Of a DNA stretch of 64,000 nt, positions 32,919 to 45,299 are shown in pieces. The notes under the pieces were generated by a model. It had not been told where the DNA came from. It did no database searches and saw nothing but the letters and a program-made list of their open reading frames with translations. The translations under genes and the position numbers were made by a program. The stretch's first letter is position 1, and every line of letters begins with the position of its first letter. This DNA comes from Phialocephala subalpina (lineage: Eukaryota; Ascomycota; Leotiomycetes; Helotiales; Mollisiaceae): assembly GCA_900073065.1 (NCBI GenBank), contig FJOG01000015.1:1-64000 (forward strand). The letters run 5' to 3'.

Positions 32919-34553
32919 TTTGAAAGGTAAGGACTGTGAGGATAGATTGTTGAAAGTCTTCGGGGACTACAAACAACTTGGGGGCTGCACTGCAGAAAGC
33001 TCCGCTGAGCGTTTGCTAACGTGGGGGGTCCAACTGTTATAAACCATGCTATCGATCTAGGGTTCAAAAACTCCTCCCCCAGATGCATAGTCTCTATCGT
33101 CCACTTGGGTACTGGCATCAGTTGACAAGAGACTTTGTTGGTTGCTCCATTGTCCCTGACCACTCGTTCATTGCTTTTTGGGACCGAATCACCACTGCTT
33201 GCAACTCTTCTATGGGGCCACACCCTGCTAGGCTTATTTTCATCTATCATGCAATCGTGATTACCTCTGAGTCTCGACCCGAGCTCGCGTGCGGCAAGTG
33301 AAAAAGACATGGAAGAAGAACCCGCTTGCAGATAAGCAAGTGGTTCATTGGGACATCAGGACCGGGATCTTAGGAACTTTGTAGGTGGCGTGCAAAGACT
33401 CGGACAAAAGCTGCATCTTAGTCACCCTGTGATGAATGGACTCTCGATGACTGGAGGTCGTGAAATTCGAGGAACCTTCAGCTGCCCCTTTATTCAACCG
33501 AGGCAAATGTCATCTCAATTGGGTACCAACTCAGAGCATCCATTGGCTGGCCCAGAAATCAGTAGCGGGGCTCCGCTGTTTCAGATTTCGACTCTGCGAA
33601 AAGGGGCTACGAAGGGAATTCATTCTGGATTGGCTTGGAAACAAACACAAAAAAATTCTACTCCGACCGTCAGTCCCCCTGGAGTGCAGCTGAGAAGCTT
33701 TACGGTGCTGGTTCAGCCAGGTTGTGAAATTGGGGGATTGGGCGTGGTTCGCCTCGAGACAGTTAAGCGAGATCCAGTTGAAGGGGCTAGATGCTCTATT
33801 TCCTTTAGCAGGCGAGATGACATCTTCTGGATGCCGTCTACAACGATAAGATTTGGAAACTGTCACCATTGAAATGCGAGGAACTCTATCGAGCGTAGGA
33901 ACGAGATAAGTTGCGGGTTAGGGAGATAGTATTCGTCGACTCGTTCGGAGAGACGCGGCCGTAATAATAATAAGAAAATCACACACGACGCGCCGGGTCG
34001 GGCCATTGGGGCGCAAGCTCGGTTAAGGAGCGAATGAGCAGGCAGAGAATGGAACGTTGGGTGAGTTCCATTTAGCATACTGATTAGGCTACCTAAAGAA
34101 CTAAGAATACAAGATGCTAGATCTCTTAATGTATCCTCACTAGACCACGTGATATACCGCCCTACCATTCTGCCGACCATAATATCGAGCATTTTATCTT
34201 TCTTTCTTCTGCAAAATATGCCTGAACATTGCGCCCCCAATATGTCTATCAATACAAGTCATTGGTTTTGATGAGATCTCCATGTTGGTATACGCCGAGC
34301 CAATGCTCTATGGCTTTTCAAAGCCTCGCGGCTGCTTATTTCTCTTACCGAATCGCTTCAATGACATGGCGACAACAATGACTCATTTGCACGCAAGGCC
34401 AACGTCGTGGCGAGCGCCTCACCGCCTGACTCGAGAGAATTTGTTGCAATAAGTCTGATTTATATAACTATTTATTCTTTCAAAATGAAGACAGAATCTC
34501 GGCACAAAGTCATGATCCTAATCTTTCCATTGTCTATTGTGCATTGAGGGATC
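32919..34553. other. Intergenic region with unrecognised open frames
   Basis: Overlapping frames of 70-170 codons occur on both strands between 33080 and 34250. None shows a family motif, signal peptide or membrane segment I can identify. The normal base composition and lack of RIP stops allow for a small gene at 33350-33870, but I cannot support one. Confidence 0.35.
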
Positions 34554-36871
34554 ATGGAACTCGTTCGTCCTATGTCTAACACTAGCCTTCCGCGATCCAA
34601 TGTCAGATGTCGAGTGTGCAATAACTTTGAGGCACGATCAGTTTATTTTACATCTAGTTATGATCGCGACTCTAATGCAGCGACTTCGTCCCGCCCACAA
34701 AATGCAAATTGGACGTTTTCGAAACTGTCAGGTGTCTTCGAGCTGAGAAGCGCAGCTGCTAGTGGTTGTCCGGCCTGTATGTTGATGTCTGAGATAGTAA
34801 TTCGATGGAGCAAATCATGGGGAAGTTGCGACGATAGGAAGAAGGGAATTAAGGTCGTCTGCAATTTTCACGATCCAACTCACGATTCCATTTACCTCAT
34901 TTTGAGCTATTTGCCCCAAAGCGGAGAGGCCAGGAGTCAAGCATCGCCTCTCCTGACCTTGGAGTTATATACTCACTCAAGTAAGCGGCCCCCCTACACA
35001 AAGTCACAGAGATAATAACTCTCGCAGGTCAGGTTGTTCCTTGGCCGGGAATGCGAATAGCAGGTGATATCCGCAAAGGGCCAGGGAGTAAGCAGGGGAG
35101 AAGTCTCATTCGGGACTGGTTCACAGTCTGTAGGAAAGAGCATGCCGGCTGCAAGCTAACTGGCAAAGTTGCTGGACTACCGACCAGAGTCATTGACGTA
35201 AGTCAACGCAACAGGACAGGAGCAGTCGAGCCTAGGCTGGTTTGTTTGAAAGGCAAAAAGAAACCTTATTTGGCTCTCAGTCATTGCTGGGGAGATCCGA
35301 AGGAAGTTGAATTGCCCCGGACTACGACCTTGAACTTCAAGAGCCGCGTAAGTGGCAAAGCTATGGAAAGCTTGCCAGCAACATTTCAGGACGCTATTAC
35401 ACTGTGCCGCAAAGTTCACGTTCAGTATCTTTAGATTGATTCTTTATGTATCATACAGGATGATACGGACGACTGGGGAAAAGAGTCTCTTGAAATGGCA
35501 TCAATTTACCGAAATGCGAGATTGGTTATTTCTGCCGCAGGGGCTGCCAATTGCAATGGTGGGCTGTTCAGGGATACCACCCCGCCTGAAATCTACGACG
35601 TCAAAGGGCGAAATGGTTATCGTTCTGCGGTCTATGTCCGAGCGTTGACCAATCACGAAGATTTCGTAGACGTGACGACAGCTAGTTCTAGACCTACTGA
35701 AAATCCTTTGTTCACCAGAGCTTGGGCTTTTCAGGAGCGTTTATCCGCTCGGAGAACTCTTCATTTTTGCAGCAATGAAATGGTATGGGAATGTAACTCA
35801 TCTACCCAGTGTGAATGTTGTGGCTTGCAAAATATGGGCACCCTCGAATCGTTGAAGGTCGGCCAGAGTCGCCTCCACAAAAATCGCCTACGGGGAAGGA
35901 GAGATGCTGAAGCCAACATGGCTTACGTGCACGAAGCAGTTGAACACTGGAACGAGATTGTACGACAGTACACTAGATGCAATCTCACTTATTTTTCCGA
36001 TCGACTTCCTGCTTTGTCTAGTCTTGCCGAACAACTCAACATCCGCTCTCTCGGTGGATACTTTGCTGGACTTTGGGGCTACGCCATATGCGAAACGAAT
36101 GCGCTATGTTGGAGGAAGCTACCTATTCAATACTCAGAGTCTTCATGTGCCGAATTCGGTGGTACTTGTAGAAAGGTAGCTCCTTCTTGGTCTTGGGCAT
36201 CCGTTGAAGGAGAAGTCGAAATAGATGGATATACAAAACTCTGGCCAGGGAGCTGTCGATATCAATCAGACTGCTACCTGCCTCAGAACATCCCCTACCG
36301 AAAAACGGAGCCCAATATCGCTTCGGAGACCGAATTGCGGCACATCTCGATGTTTGAAGCATGGTTTTTGCCCCGTGCTGATATCATCCGCATCGATTGC
36401 ACGCCAGAAAATCCATCTGTTCCTTTTAGTTTACTGTCAGAAGGCTACATCACACTTCATGGAATCCTGACTCCTGCTTCTGTGCTCGAGTCTTGGATAC
36501 TAGAGGATCAGAAGAAGACTTCGGACACGTCCCAATCAGGTCAGAGTGTTTTCTATCCCGACGAACCGTTTCCGCTGGAATCTATGGCGCAACGTGAGCA
36601 TGCTTCTTGCTTATGGGTGTTATCGTACCATCATTCATATGTTGAGGGCGATGGCGTCACATTTTGTCTGGAGGATAAGCACATGATCATAGATGTGGCT
36701 CTGGTTCTAGATCGCTCAGACACGGTACCTGGGGCTTACAAACGTTTTGGTCTGCTGGTACGATCTACTCCACTGCCAGAATCGAAAATCTGGGAGAAAG
36801 ATAGTGTACTACTTACTGAAGAAAGAACCGAGTTTCTTCAATCAAGGCCATCGTACGTTCCGATGGTGTGA
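34554..36871 (+). pseudogene. HET-domain protein with a single in-frame TAG
   Basis: Exons 34554-34980 and 35028-36871 (47-bp intron) form one frame of 757 codons broken only by TAG at 35432-35434. The N-terminal part has paired cysteines (CRVCNNF, SGCPACML). YLALSHCWGD is HET motif 1. The stop falls in VQYL-stop-IDSLCIIQDDTDDW, where the family has YLWIDSLCIIQDD, so a TGG-to-TAG change is evident. Downstream, EMASIYRNARLVISA, TRAWAFQERLSARRTLHF, LTYFSDRLPALSSLAEQ and APSWSWASVEGEV are all intact. The gene was therefore inactivated recently, or is kept as a conditional null, or relies on readthrough. A G:C-to-A:T change in a TpG context is compatible with RIP. Confidence 0.85.
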
Positions 36872-37933
36872 AGAAAGAAGGACTGGGAAGATGCTAGAGA
36901 GTGCGGCCACAAACACCGTCATTGATCTGACTTGAATCTCCCGTATGTTGGTTGTCATTTTCTTTCATAAGGAAACTTAGTCGGAAGATTAAACAGGATT
37001 TCTAGATCAAAAAAGTCTCCCACCAGTAACCACACTCAACCTCTACGAGTCATTTGCAAACCTGTATTCAATCTACTTTCTATACCCCGGCTTTAGAAGT
37101 ACGGAATATCGTATGAAAAGAGAGCTCGACAGAGACCCCGTTTCATGGCGGAGGAGTTTCGAAAACTCCTAATCACTCTTCACCATCACCCCATCCTCAT
37201 CTCCACCAACCCCACTCACTCAACATCTACCTCCTCGCCAGGACGCAGCAAGACCTCAACCTGAACGCCTACTCTCCATCCATCCGAATTCTAGAAGCTG
37301 AACGAACATCCATCCACATCCTCATTTTCAGCACCGCTACTTATTCGCTTGTGAGAAATACAAGGGTTAACTGAAGACCATGTGGCTATGTTTGGACGGC
37401 TGATTTGAGGATTGATATTAGAGATACGATAATATCAATAGGGGGAAATACCAATGCAAAAGATAAAAGGGAGGAAATTTTGGAATCTTATTAAATTCAA
37501 AGAAAGAAAATCTCTAATTTAAATATTATATAAATATTAAAATAAAAATAAAAATTCTTAATTTCAATTAATTATTATTATAAGATTTTAAAACTTTTAA
37601 ACAAATATTATCATTTTTATTTTGTATAAAATAATTTAAAAATATTTATAAAATTTAAAAATTTAAATAAATAAAATATTTTAATTTTATAAAAATTATT
37701 TTAAGAAATATTAGAAATAATTAAAATTTTATAATATAATTTATTCTTAAAATATTAATAAATTTATAAATATAATAAAAAGATATTTCTTTATTATTTT
37801 ATAAAATAATTAAATTAAAATAATTATAATTTCTATTAAAAGATAATATAAATTTAAATAATAATTAAAATATTAAAACAGATATATAATAATTTCCTTA
37901 TTCTTAGAAATCTTATAAATATTATTAATTGAT
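36872..37933. other. Intergenic, AT-rich from about 37420
   Basis: The first 500 bp have normal composition with a small hairpin (GGAGTTTCGAAAACTCC near 37155). From 37420 to 37930 the DNA is nearly all A and T, like the other RIP blocks, though short. No gene was seen. Confidence 0.5.
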
Positions 37934-39191
37934 TTACTTCTCATCTTCCCAAGATTCAATCCTTTCCAAGCCCTTCTCGCTCAACGAGTCTTGGCTTTCC
38001 TTATACTTGACTTGATACTCAATTGTTATAACAATCTCATCCTTGCCAGGTATGATATTCTCCTCACTTTCAAACATATTCCTTGTCGTAGCATTCCCAT
38101 TTCCTTGTCCCCTGGTATATACCTTGCTGTACGGTCGAACGTTTCTAGACTTGGCTACGTCGTCTTTCGAGTCTTTCAATGTAGCCTCGTGAATGTATCC
38201 AGCCGCTATCGTGATATTGCCTTCCTTCCCAGTGACTTTGTGTATGACTCGGACGAGGATAGGACGAATGGTAGGAATACAGCCGGCGATGAAGACGACC
38301 CAAAGATTGGTACTACACGTTTTAGCTAGGTACACAAGGAGTCGTTGAATGCTTACCTTGCCCAGATGTCCAAATAGCCCTGATGGAACGTAGTGTCCTG
38401 CATTGCCTTGACTTTACCGACCTGCACAGTCTTGACCACGGCCGTTATGGCAGCACTGAGAGGATCAGTAAATGCTTACCAACAGTTTGGACAAAACTTA
38501 CACAATACCGAACCCAAACAAGATAATCAAACCGAGCTTGACATGGAGCTTGACTTGCAGATGCCAAAGCATAATGGCAGGATACAACGCAAGCGCAGTA
38601 TCCAAGGTTGCGCCAAAACCTCCCTGGAAGTATGCAAAGGTCGTATACGTTTTCGTGCCATAACACGTTCCTGCAATACTGGGGTTCCAGATCTTGTTCA
38701 CAGGGTTGCATTGTGCCCAGAGCAGAGGTATGAAGATGAAGCTGACGATGTAATTGCTGGCCGCGCAGAAGTACAGAATGCGTTTTCCGTTCCGGTTGGT
38801 CCCTTCTAGTTGGAGGATGAATTGAATGACTGCCATCTTACCGAAGGCGATGGCGAGGATGGAGAAGGTCGTGAATATCAATTGGTAGAGTTGGGATTGA
38901 GGATCAGGATTCGACGAGGGAGTCGCGGGAGAGAAATGGGCGCCAATTCCATAGTCGACAGAGATGGTGAGGAAGGCCGATGAGAGAATTGCGCAGATCT
39001 GCGACGTTAGGTACTGGCTGAAGGCAGAAGGACATACTTACATATGATGCAAACGCCCACCAGAAGTCAGGATTCCAACGCCGAATAATGAAACCATTAG
39101 TATAGATGCGCAGCGCCATCAAGACGGTTCCAGCTGCGAACTCCGACCATGTTACCGCAAGAGCAGTGGGACCCAGTCCCGAAGCCACCAT
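37934..39191 (-). CDS. Rhodopsin-fold (SAT4/PTH11-type) integral membrane protein
   Basis: The four exons are 39191-39042, 38998-38502, 38455-38357 and 38312-37934, with introns of 43, 46 and 44 bp; their sum is 375 codons. Seven hydrophobic helices are visible. The first is TALAVTWSEFAAGTVLMALRIY. Later ones include LIFTTFSILAIAFGKMAVIQF, ILYFCAASNYIVSFIFIPLL and LGLIILFGFGIVAAITAVV, and the last is NLWVVFIAGCIPTIRPIL. The loop QCNPVNKIWNPSIAGTCYG carries the conserved Cys/Trp of the fungal rhodopsin domain. A hydrophilic cytoplasmic tail of about 100 residues follows. PTH11-like proteins are putative G-protein-coupled receptors or sensors at the plasma membrane; the ligand is unknown. Splicing restores WASTNLW in the last junction. 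The gene looks intact. Confidence 0.88.
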
Positions 39192-40195
39192 GACGAAAAG
39201 AATGTACAGGTTGAGAAAGAAACAAGATACTCAGCTGGGCAGAGAACAAAGCGACGGCAGTACTTCCCTTTAAAGTAAATGATGGTCCCCTTCAGCGCGG
39301 AGAACATGGGGATGCCGTCATCGAAACTTTCTGGAACATCGCAAGCTTTAAACTCCAGGGTTCATAGTAGTGGAAGTTTTCGTCTCTTCCCGGGGAAGAG
39401 AGACTCGTCCGACCTTGTGGACGATCACGCTTAGCGGGTATATTTTCAGATGGAAGGCAGTCGTTGTCCTGTCTAATCAATGCACGGATGAGCAACGGAG
39501 CGATTATTTGGAATGAGATAAGATCGATTCATCCAAAGGGGAAATATCAAACACATCTGAGGCTGATCGGAGAATTTAGTTGCCCATTTGTGGCATCGCT
39601 TAGTGTGACGATTGGCGTTGCAGTCTGTGCCTCCCCGAAAGCGATCCCATGTTTGATCCTCAAGAGAAATCCCCCTAGACCTGGTATGATCCGGTATCCC
39701 GCCTGATTACCAGTGTTTTGGTGGCCCTTCATTGTGTTTATCGTGAATGAAAAGATAATTTTATCTTCACTCTCAATGCGATACGCAGTGCTCACTGTGG
39801 CGGAATAGAATTGTCGTTACAATCGGGGATACGTATCACTTAGGCGTACGCGTCTATGATGGAGGGTAGGTCGTATTGTAAAAACAGTGCTAGTTCATTA
39901 TTATCGTCTTGTCGAGTCTAAGAGCTCGAGGCCTGCTCTTTAACGGAGAGCAGGCTCACGCTAGGCCTATAGCCTAAAACACGTGATATTTATTCCAACA
40001 AGAATAATCTTACTCAGAAATTCCAAGTGAGGCCAGGTGATTGATGATTCTGGCGATTGGAGCCTTTATGGCCTGAGGTAAAGTAAACCACAAGGAAAAC
40101 ATGAGAACGAGATCTCAAGGCTTGAGAACAGTTCCCTCGAAACACGGAAGATAAACTTGGACAGGGGTCATTCATCAAACAGAAGATCAGTTTCT
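39192..40195. other. Intergenic region
   Basis: Upstream region of the rhodopsin-fold gene and 3' region of the dioxygenase gene. A 23-base stem-loop (CCTGCTC..GAGCAGG) lies near 39933-39955. Small open frames near 39292-39795 have no recognisable features. Confidence 0.35.
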
Positions 40196-41453
40196 TCAAC
40201 AAAGATTCAACTGCGACCTCATCTCATCCCTTATGCACTCCCCATCCTCCTCCTCAACCATTGCCGGAATCGGTTTATTCGCCAACGGGGTCAACCTGAA
40301 CGCATGTCTCCTCTCACCCACAGGATAATCAAGTGTTTGAGAATGATTCGTCACTCGCTGATCCCAGACCAGCACCGTTCCAGCTTCATACCTCACTCTG
40401 CACTGGAAGTCTGCTCGCTTGGCGATATGATGGAACAGAAACTTGAGGATGCAGTCTGATTCCTCCTGGTCATAGCCTACGATCTTCTTCGTGTAAACTG
40501 GGTTCACATCTACGGGTCTCTGTCAGCACTATTTCAGATGTCGACAACAGGGAACACATACACAAAGCCTTCTCGTTCGTAACAGGATGAACAATAACAA
40601 TCGGATGCTCAGCCTGCAGAATACCCCGTCTCAGAACAGCCTTCTCTCCATTCTTCTGCTCAGCAACGAAACCATCGGAATTTGAGTGAATAGCCGTCAA
40701 TCCTTCAAGTCTTTTCCTGAACCTGGGACTCAAGCTCTTGTATGCCTGCACACTTGAGCTCACCAAAGTGTCACCTCCTGCAGCCGATGGAGACTCCAGC
40801 ATACAGATGAACGTGGTACCTGGTGTTTGAGCTTCAGGACTTTGGTCGGTGTGCCATTGTACTGGACTTCTTCCTGCCCAGGATTTCCTCACTCTCAGAT
40901 CACTTCTCAGCACATCAGCAAATCTCTGAAGAATCGCTTTTGACGACGCGTCAACTCACTCTTTATGATCATAAATAATCATATATTCATTGCTCCCCGC
41001 CGCCGGATGCGGAGCCCAACCATGGACATGAAGCGGACCAAAATGCCTCACGATCTGTTTCTGCTTCTCAAACCCAATGTGACCAAAATCCTGATCTCGG
41101 AAGACGAGAGCACCTCGTTGCGCAGCGAGCAGTGCCAGTTCATCTAGTCCAGCTTCATTCAGTTGCGAGAGCTGGATGCCACGAATCTCCGTCCCGACGT
41201 GGGGTGAGATATCCAGGAGCTTGGCGCCTTTGAGGAGGTTTGGCATGGAGGGGTCAGCCCGGTGGCCTGCGTCGTGGTGCTCGAATTCGCCGATGTCTTC
41301 GACCTTTTCGAGGGGATCATAGAATGCTGGGGGCGTCAGCGGAATCGAATTGTAGCGATATTTAGACTTACGCATGTAGTCTGGGAAGAGAGGAGAGTCA
41401 TCCTCGTTCTTGGGACGGACAATTCTGCCTGTTTCTGGCTGAGCTGAAGGCAT
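40196..41453 (-). CDS. TauD/TfdA-family alpha-ketoglutarate-dependent dioxygenase
   Basis: The four exons are 41453-41372, 41326-40960, 40923-40562 and 40509-40196; the introns are 45, 36 and 52 bp, and the total is 375 codons. Splicing gives family-like sequence: PDYMPFYDPLEKVEDIG at junction one and NEKALYVNPVYTKKIVGY at junction three. Fe(II) ligands are visible: His174 and Asp176 in VQWHTDQS, and His325 in RVTNHSQTLDY. Arg residues after the last histidine would bind 2-oxoglutarate. AQRGALVFRDQDF and HFGPLHVHGWAPHP are typical of fungal members annotated as taurine or sulfonate dioxygenases. It would hydroxylate a small organic acid or sulfonate in the cytosol; the true substrate is not known. 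The 36-bp intron is at the lower limit for fungi and its exact borders are less certain. It lies downstream of CYP505 on the same strand. Confidence 0.88.
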
Positions 41454-41775
41454 TGCGAAGATCGACGGTCGGTAAATCGACGACGACAGAGTTATGCGGT
41501 AGGGCTAGAAGGTTCATGCGCTTTGCTTTAAGATGTGTGGTGAGAGTGGGGCTGTGGTGTTGTCGTCGGGAGTGAGCCGACGAAGCCGACTTCATGAACC
41601 TGCAACACAATCAGCCTTTAGAAACTAATGCGGATGACCTGCCGAGAGAGCCTTGATGTTGGAAGCCGAACGACTGGAAATCATGATCTGGATGCACTCA
41701 GAGCAAGAGAAGAGAACAAAAAGTTGAATTGATATCTTGACGCAAACTCCAGAAGCCCAAAGTCCCACCAAAGTC
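41454..41775. promoter_or_regulatory. Spacer between CYP505 and the dioxygenase gene
   Basis: This 322-bp interval must hold the CYP505 terminator and the dioxygenase promoter. An upstream short frame opens at an ATG on the minus strand near 41516 and overlaps the dioxygenase start in another frame. No TATA box was recognised. Confidence 0.35.
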
Positions 41776-44700
41776 CTAAGCAAAGACATCACTTGAAAAC
41801 CTATCGCTTTTAATCCCCAAGAACCAACTTTGAATATCTTCATCTGTTTTCTCAATGCCCATCCCTTCTGCTGCATCTTGGTAGATCCTCTTCGTCATGT
41901 TGGCGACTCCTTCACCGACCATACTGCTACCACAGACGTACAACTTCGCGCCGTCTCTGAATGCTTTGACCATCTCATCTCTCTCCTCCCAAAGCCGATC
42001 TTGAACGTGGCGACAACCTTTGCTTTGCTCGCTAGCTCGAGAGTATGCGTAGAAGAGTTTGACTACCCCATCCTTCTCCCACTGCTGAAGCTCATCTTTG
42101 AACAGCGCGTCTTTCTCTGGATGTGCACATCCAATGAACAAGTATGCTGGAGCCAGTTTTCGTCCAGCCTGAATCTGCATAGCTCGTTCTTGAACGAAGC
42201 CACGGAATGGAGCAAGCCCGGTTCCGGCACAGAACATCATGACAGGCGTGTTCTCAAGATCGTTTGGAGGATGGAAGTTGCCATGACTTGGCTTCACTGC
42301 CACATGAATCCTGTCCCCTTCCTCGATAGTTTGGAGGTAATTTGAAGCTACACCAAGATGTCTGTTCGAGGAACGTGCCTTCGATGGTGCGTCGAGAACC
42401 GAGAAAGTCACAGTAGCCACTGTTGGATTGACAAGTGGCGAAGACGAGATAGAGTATTGACGAATGCGCATCGGTGGAAGCATGGCGAGGAAGTCGCCAA
42501 GTGGTAGAGCCGCAGTTGGATACTCCTCGAGGAGATCCAGAGGAGACAAACGCTTGTCCAGAACCTCTTTTTCGAAATCTGGCCCAGCGAGGGCGAGAAG
42601 TTTAGGCTTCACGTCTTCTGGGGCAGTGGAAGCAATCTTGAGAATGTTCTGCAAATGTTAGCACATTGATAGACTCTGAAGTTGAAGGCATACCTTGCGG
42701 GTGGCCGGCTGACCGAGTTCCACATATGCACTTAAGATATCCATGATCGAGATGGGATGACCAGTGGGTAGAGTTGTATTCGCACCACTCTTGATCGTGA
42801 CCATTGCATCCCAAGGGAGGTTCGCCCACTTCAAGACTCGTCTGATATTCTTGGTGTTGTTGATAGGAAGGACAGCCAAGTAATCGCCAGACTTGTATGT
42901 CATTCCAGTGGGCAACTTCAATTCAATGTGACGCTTCGCTGGCTCGCTCTCGGCGGTCAAGAGCGTGTTGCTGATCACAACAGCCTCCTGGACGTCCTGT
43001 CGCAACCTCGACCTTCTGGATTCGGTGTCAATCTCGATGTCAAGGCTTTCCTCCTCGAGCTCTTCATCTCCACCCAATGCAGGCCAGAGTTGCTCGTCTT
43101 GCCACTTGTCGAAGTCGTTGAAGATATCTCCTGCTGCAACATCACCAAGACCGATGTCTGTGATCCTGGTGGCACCGTGACCTTCTAGTTCGGTATACAG
43201 CAATTTTGGGACTCGGTGAAAAGTAGAAACCCAGTCACCTGCCCCTGTTAGTCTAGACGACGGTGATTAATGCAGGAAAACTTACGATTGCCACATCCGT
43301 AGACTGCAAACTTCACCCCCTTCAGTGTCGACCCGCCCTCCAACTTCTGAAGCCACTCGACAAAATGAGCAGCATTGTCGGGAGGTTGACCTTCATAACT
43401 TGAGGAGATCAACACCACGGGCTGGTCTTTTGGAATCTTGCCCACGGCTGCATCGAGAGGGTCAACTTGAGCATGGAAGCCATGAGAAGCAGCAGTCCTT
43501 GCAAGAGTCTGAGCTAAAGATTCGCAGGTACCGGCATTCGACCCATAAAGTATAGTCATTGGTTTCTTTGGTTTCGATGTCGCTAATCCTTCGATGTCTC
43601 GACGCTTTTCTGAGCTTTTGCGTTCTTCTGCGGGGCCCCTGTGCATCATCTTCTCCACATAGACCGGGTCAATGTCGTCGCGGAGAGTGGCATGCATGAA
43701 GAAATCCTTTGGTTTGATCGTGAGAGTTTGCTTGATGTGCAATTGGTAGGATGGGTCATCGAAGCGGAAGTTGAAGTTCTGAAGAAGCATTGCGGTCGTA
43801 AGGATAGCTTCTTGCCATGCAAAAGGTCGACCAATGCAGCCTCGCATGCCGTTTCCCTGATCTTGTGGTCAGTGAGCAGTACCAAAAAGGATCAATTGAA
43901 CTTACGAAAGGCTTCCAGCTATTTGGAGGAAGCTTGCTGAATGGCTCGTCTAGCATCCTCTCCGGCTTGAAATCTTCTGCATCTGCGCCATATACAGATG
44001 GATCTCGGTGAATCTTATTTAGCAGGCAGAAGATGGGTTGACCCTTCTTGACTTCGTACTTTCCACCCCCAAGATACACGTGTTCATCCGTCAGATCCTC
44101 TCGAGCCTGCACAGTTATTCCAGGCGCAGTGGGAGTTAATCTCAAAGTTTCTCGTAGACAGGCTTCGATGTATGGGAGCTTCGACATGTGATCGACGGTG
44201 ACGGGTCCTCTTCCAACAACCTCATCCACTTGTTTCTGGGCTGCTTGGTACGCGGATGGACTCTTGAGGAGGTAGTAGAACAGGAACGAAAGCATGCCGC
44301 TGGTAGTTTCGTGGCCTGCAAGTGGTTAGCAAGATCAGTCGCATACAACGAGGAGAAACTTACCAGCAATCAGGAACGTAATCATGTTGTTCAGTATGCT
44401 CTCCTCAGTCAATCCCTCGCCTGTCTTGGCATCTCGCCCCTTGATCATTGCGTTGAGGAGATCTTTCTTGTCATTTGGATTTGCCCTTCGTTCTGCCACA
44501 ACCTCTGTAGCCACCTGTTTCAACAATGCAATGTCCGAGTCGTACTTTTGTTGTGCAGATCGCAGGAAATAGTTCGCGACCGCTGGTCTTCTCGCTCTTG
44601 CTCCAGATTCTGCCAGAAGTCCCACCATTGCATTGACGAAGGGATGCATCTCGTCGTGATAGAAGCTGTTGAATCTAGTATCCATGGCACAGCTGTAAAA

Positions 44701-45299
44701 TCATTAGCTCCTTCTCTGGACGGCGTTCTGGGGAGTCGTCTACAGTGCAATCGAGTCCAAAGTCAATCGTGTAAAGTCGTCGGTGACATTGATCTTCTCC
44801 CTGGCTCCAAACCTTGCCCACTTGGCTACCAATTGCGAGGCAATGTCGTGCATCTCGTCGAACATTGACCGAATACTCAATGGACCAAATGCTGCCAGAC
44901 ATCAGCGTTTGTCGCGACCACAATGTCTCCAATCCTACCTGGCATCAACACTCTGTGTGCAATCACCCAATTACGCTCTCCGTGGTATGCAGTGAACAAT
45001 CCATCCTTGACACCATTCCGTATCTGCTCGAGGGGGCCAGAAACATTCTTCGAAAATCGATTCTCATCGCAGACTTCGTTCATCAATTCGTGGGAGGATA
45101 TGAAGAGTCGCTCAGTGCCTCCGAGACTGAGCTTGAAGATCTCGCCTGGTCGAATTAGTACATGTAGATTGGCAGATGGCGGTAGCTTACCATAAGTATC
45201 TGCAAGTCGTCCCAGGCTATTGGAAGAATCTGCGGGGTCAATGTCGCTGATGTTACCCAGGATTGGCAGACCTGGAGGTCCTGGAATGGGTTGGGACAT
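41776..45299 (-). CDS. Self-sufficient cytochrome P450:NADPH reductase fusion (CYP505 family)
   Basis: Eight exons (45299-45191, 45145-44939, 44891-44744, 44692-44364, 44315-43906, 43856-43286, 43238-42694, 42648-41776) give 1063 residues, the usual length for P450foxy/BM3-type fusions. The P450 half has [16 protein letters not shown] at the start, the I-helix AGHETTS (about 265), ExxR (ETLR) and the heme loop [12 protein letters not shown] (Cys about 408). The reductase half has an FMN site, [13 protein letters not shown] (502-514), FAD-binding RQYSISSSP (about 836), and NADPH-binding [10 protein letters not shown] (915-924), ending in a [11 protein letters not shown] tail with the conserved aromatic. 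CYP505 enzymes hydroxylate fatty acids or alcohols near the omega end without a separate reductase. No membrane anchor is present. All introns are 45-51 bp. The gene appears intact. Confidence 0.95.

Noticed and set aside
33083..34252. Open frames of 70-174 codons on both strands
   Set aside because: No similarity, no consistent splice structure, and sense and antisense frames overlap completely.
35432..35434. Hidden intron to explain the TAG in the HET gene
   Set aside because: No GT donor upstream leaves a plausible intron length, and sequence on both sides matches the family without a gap except for the Trp codon.
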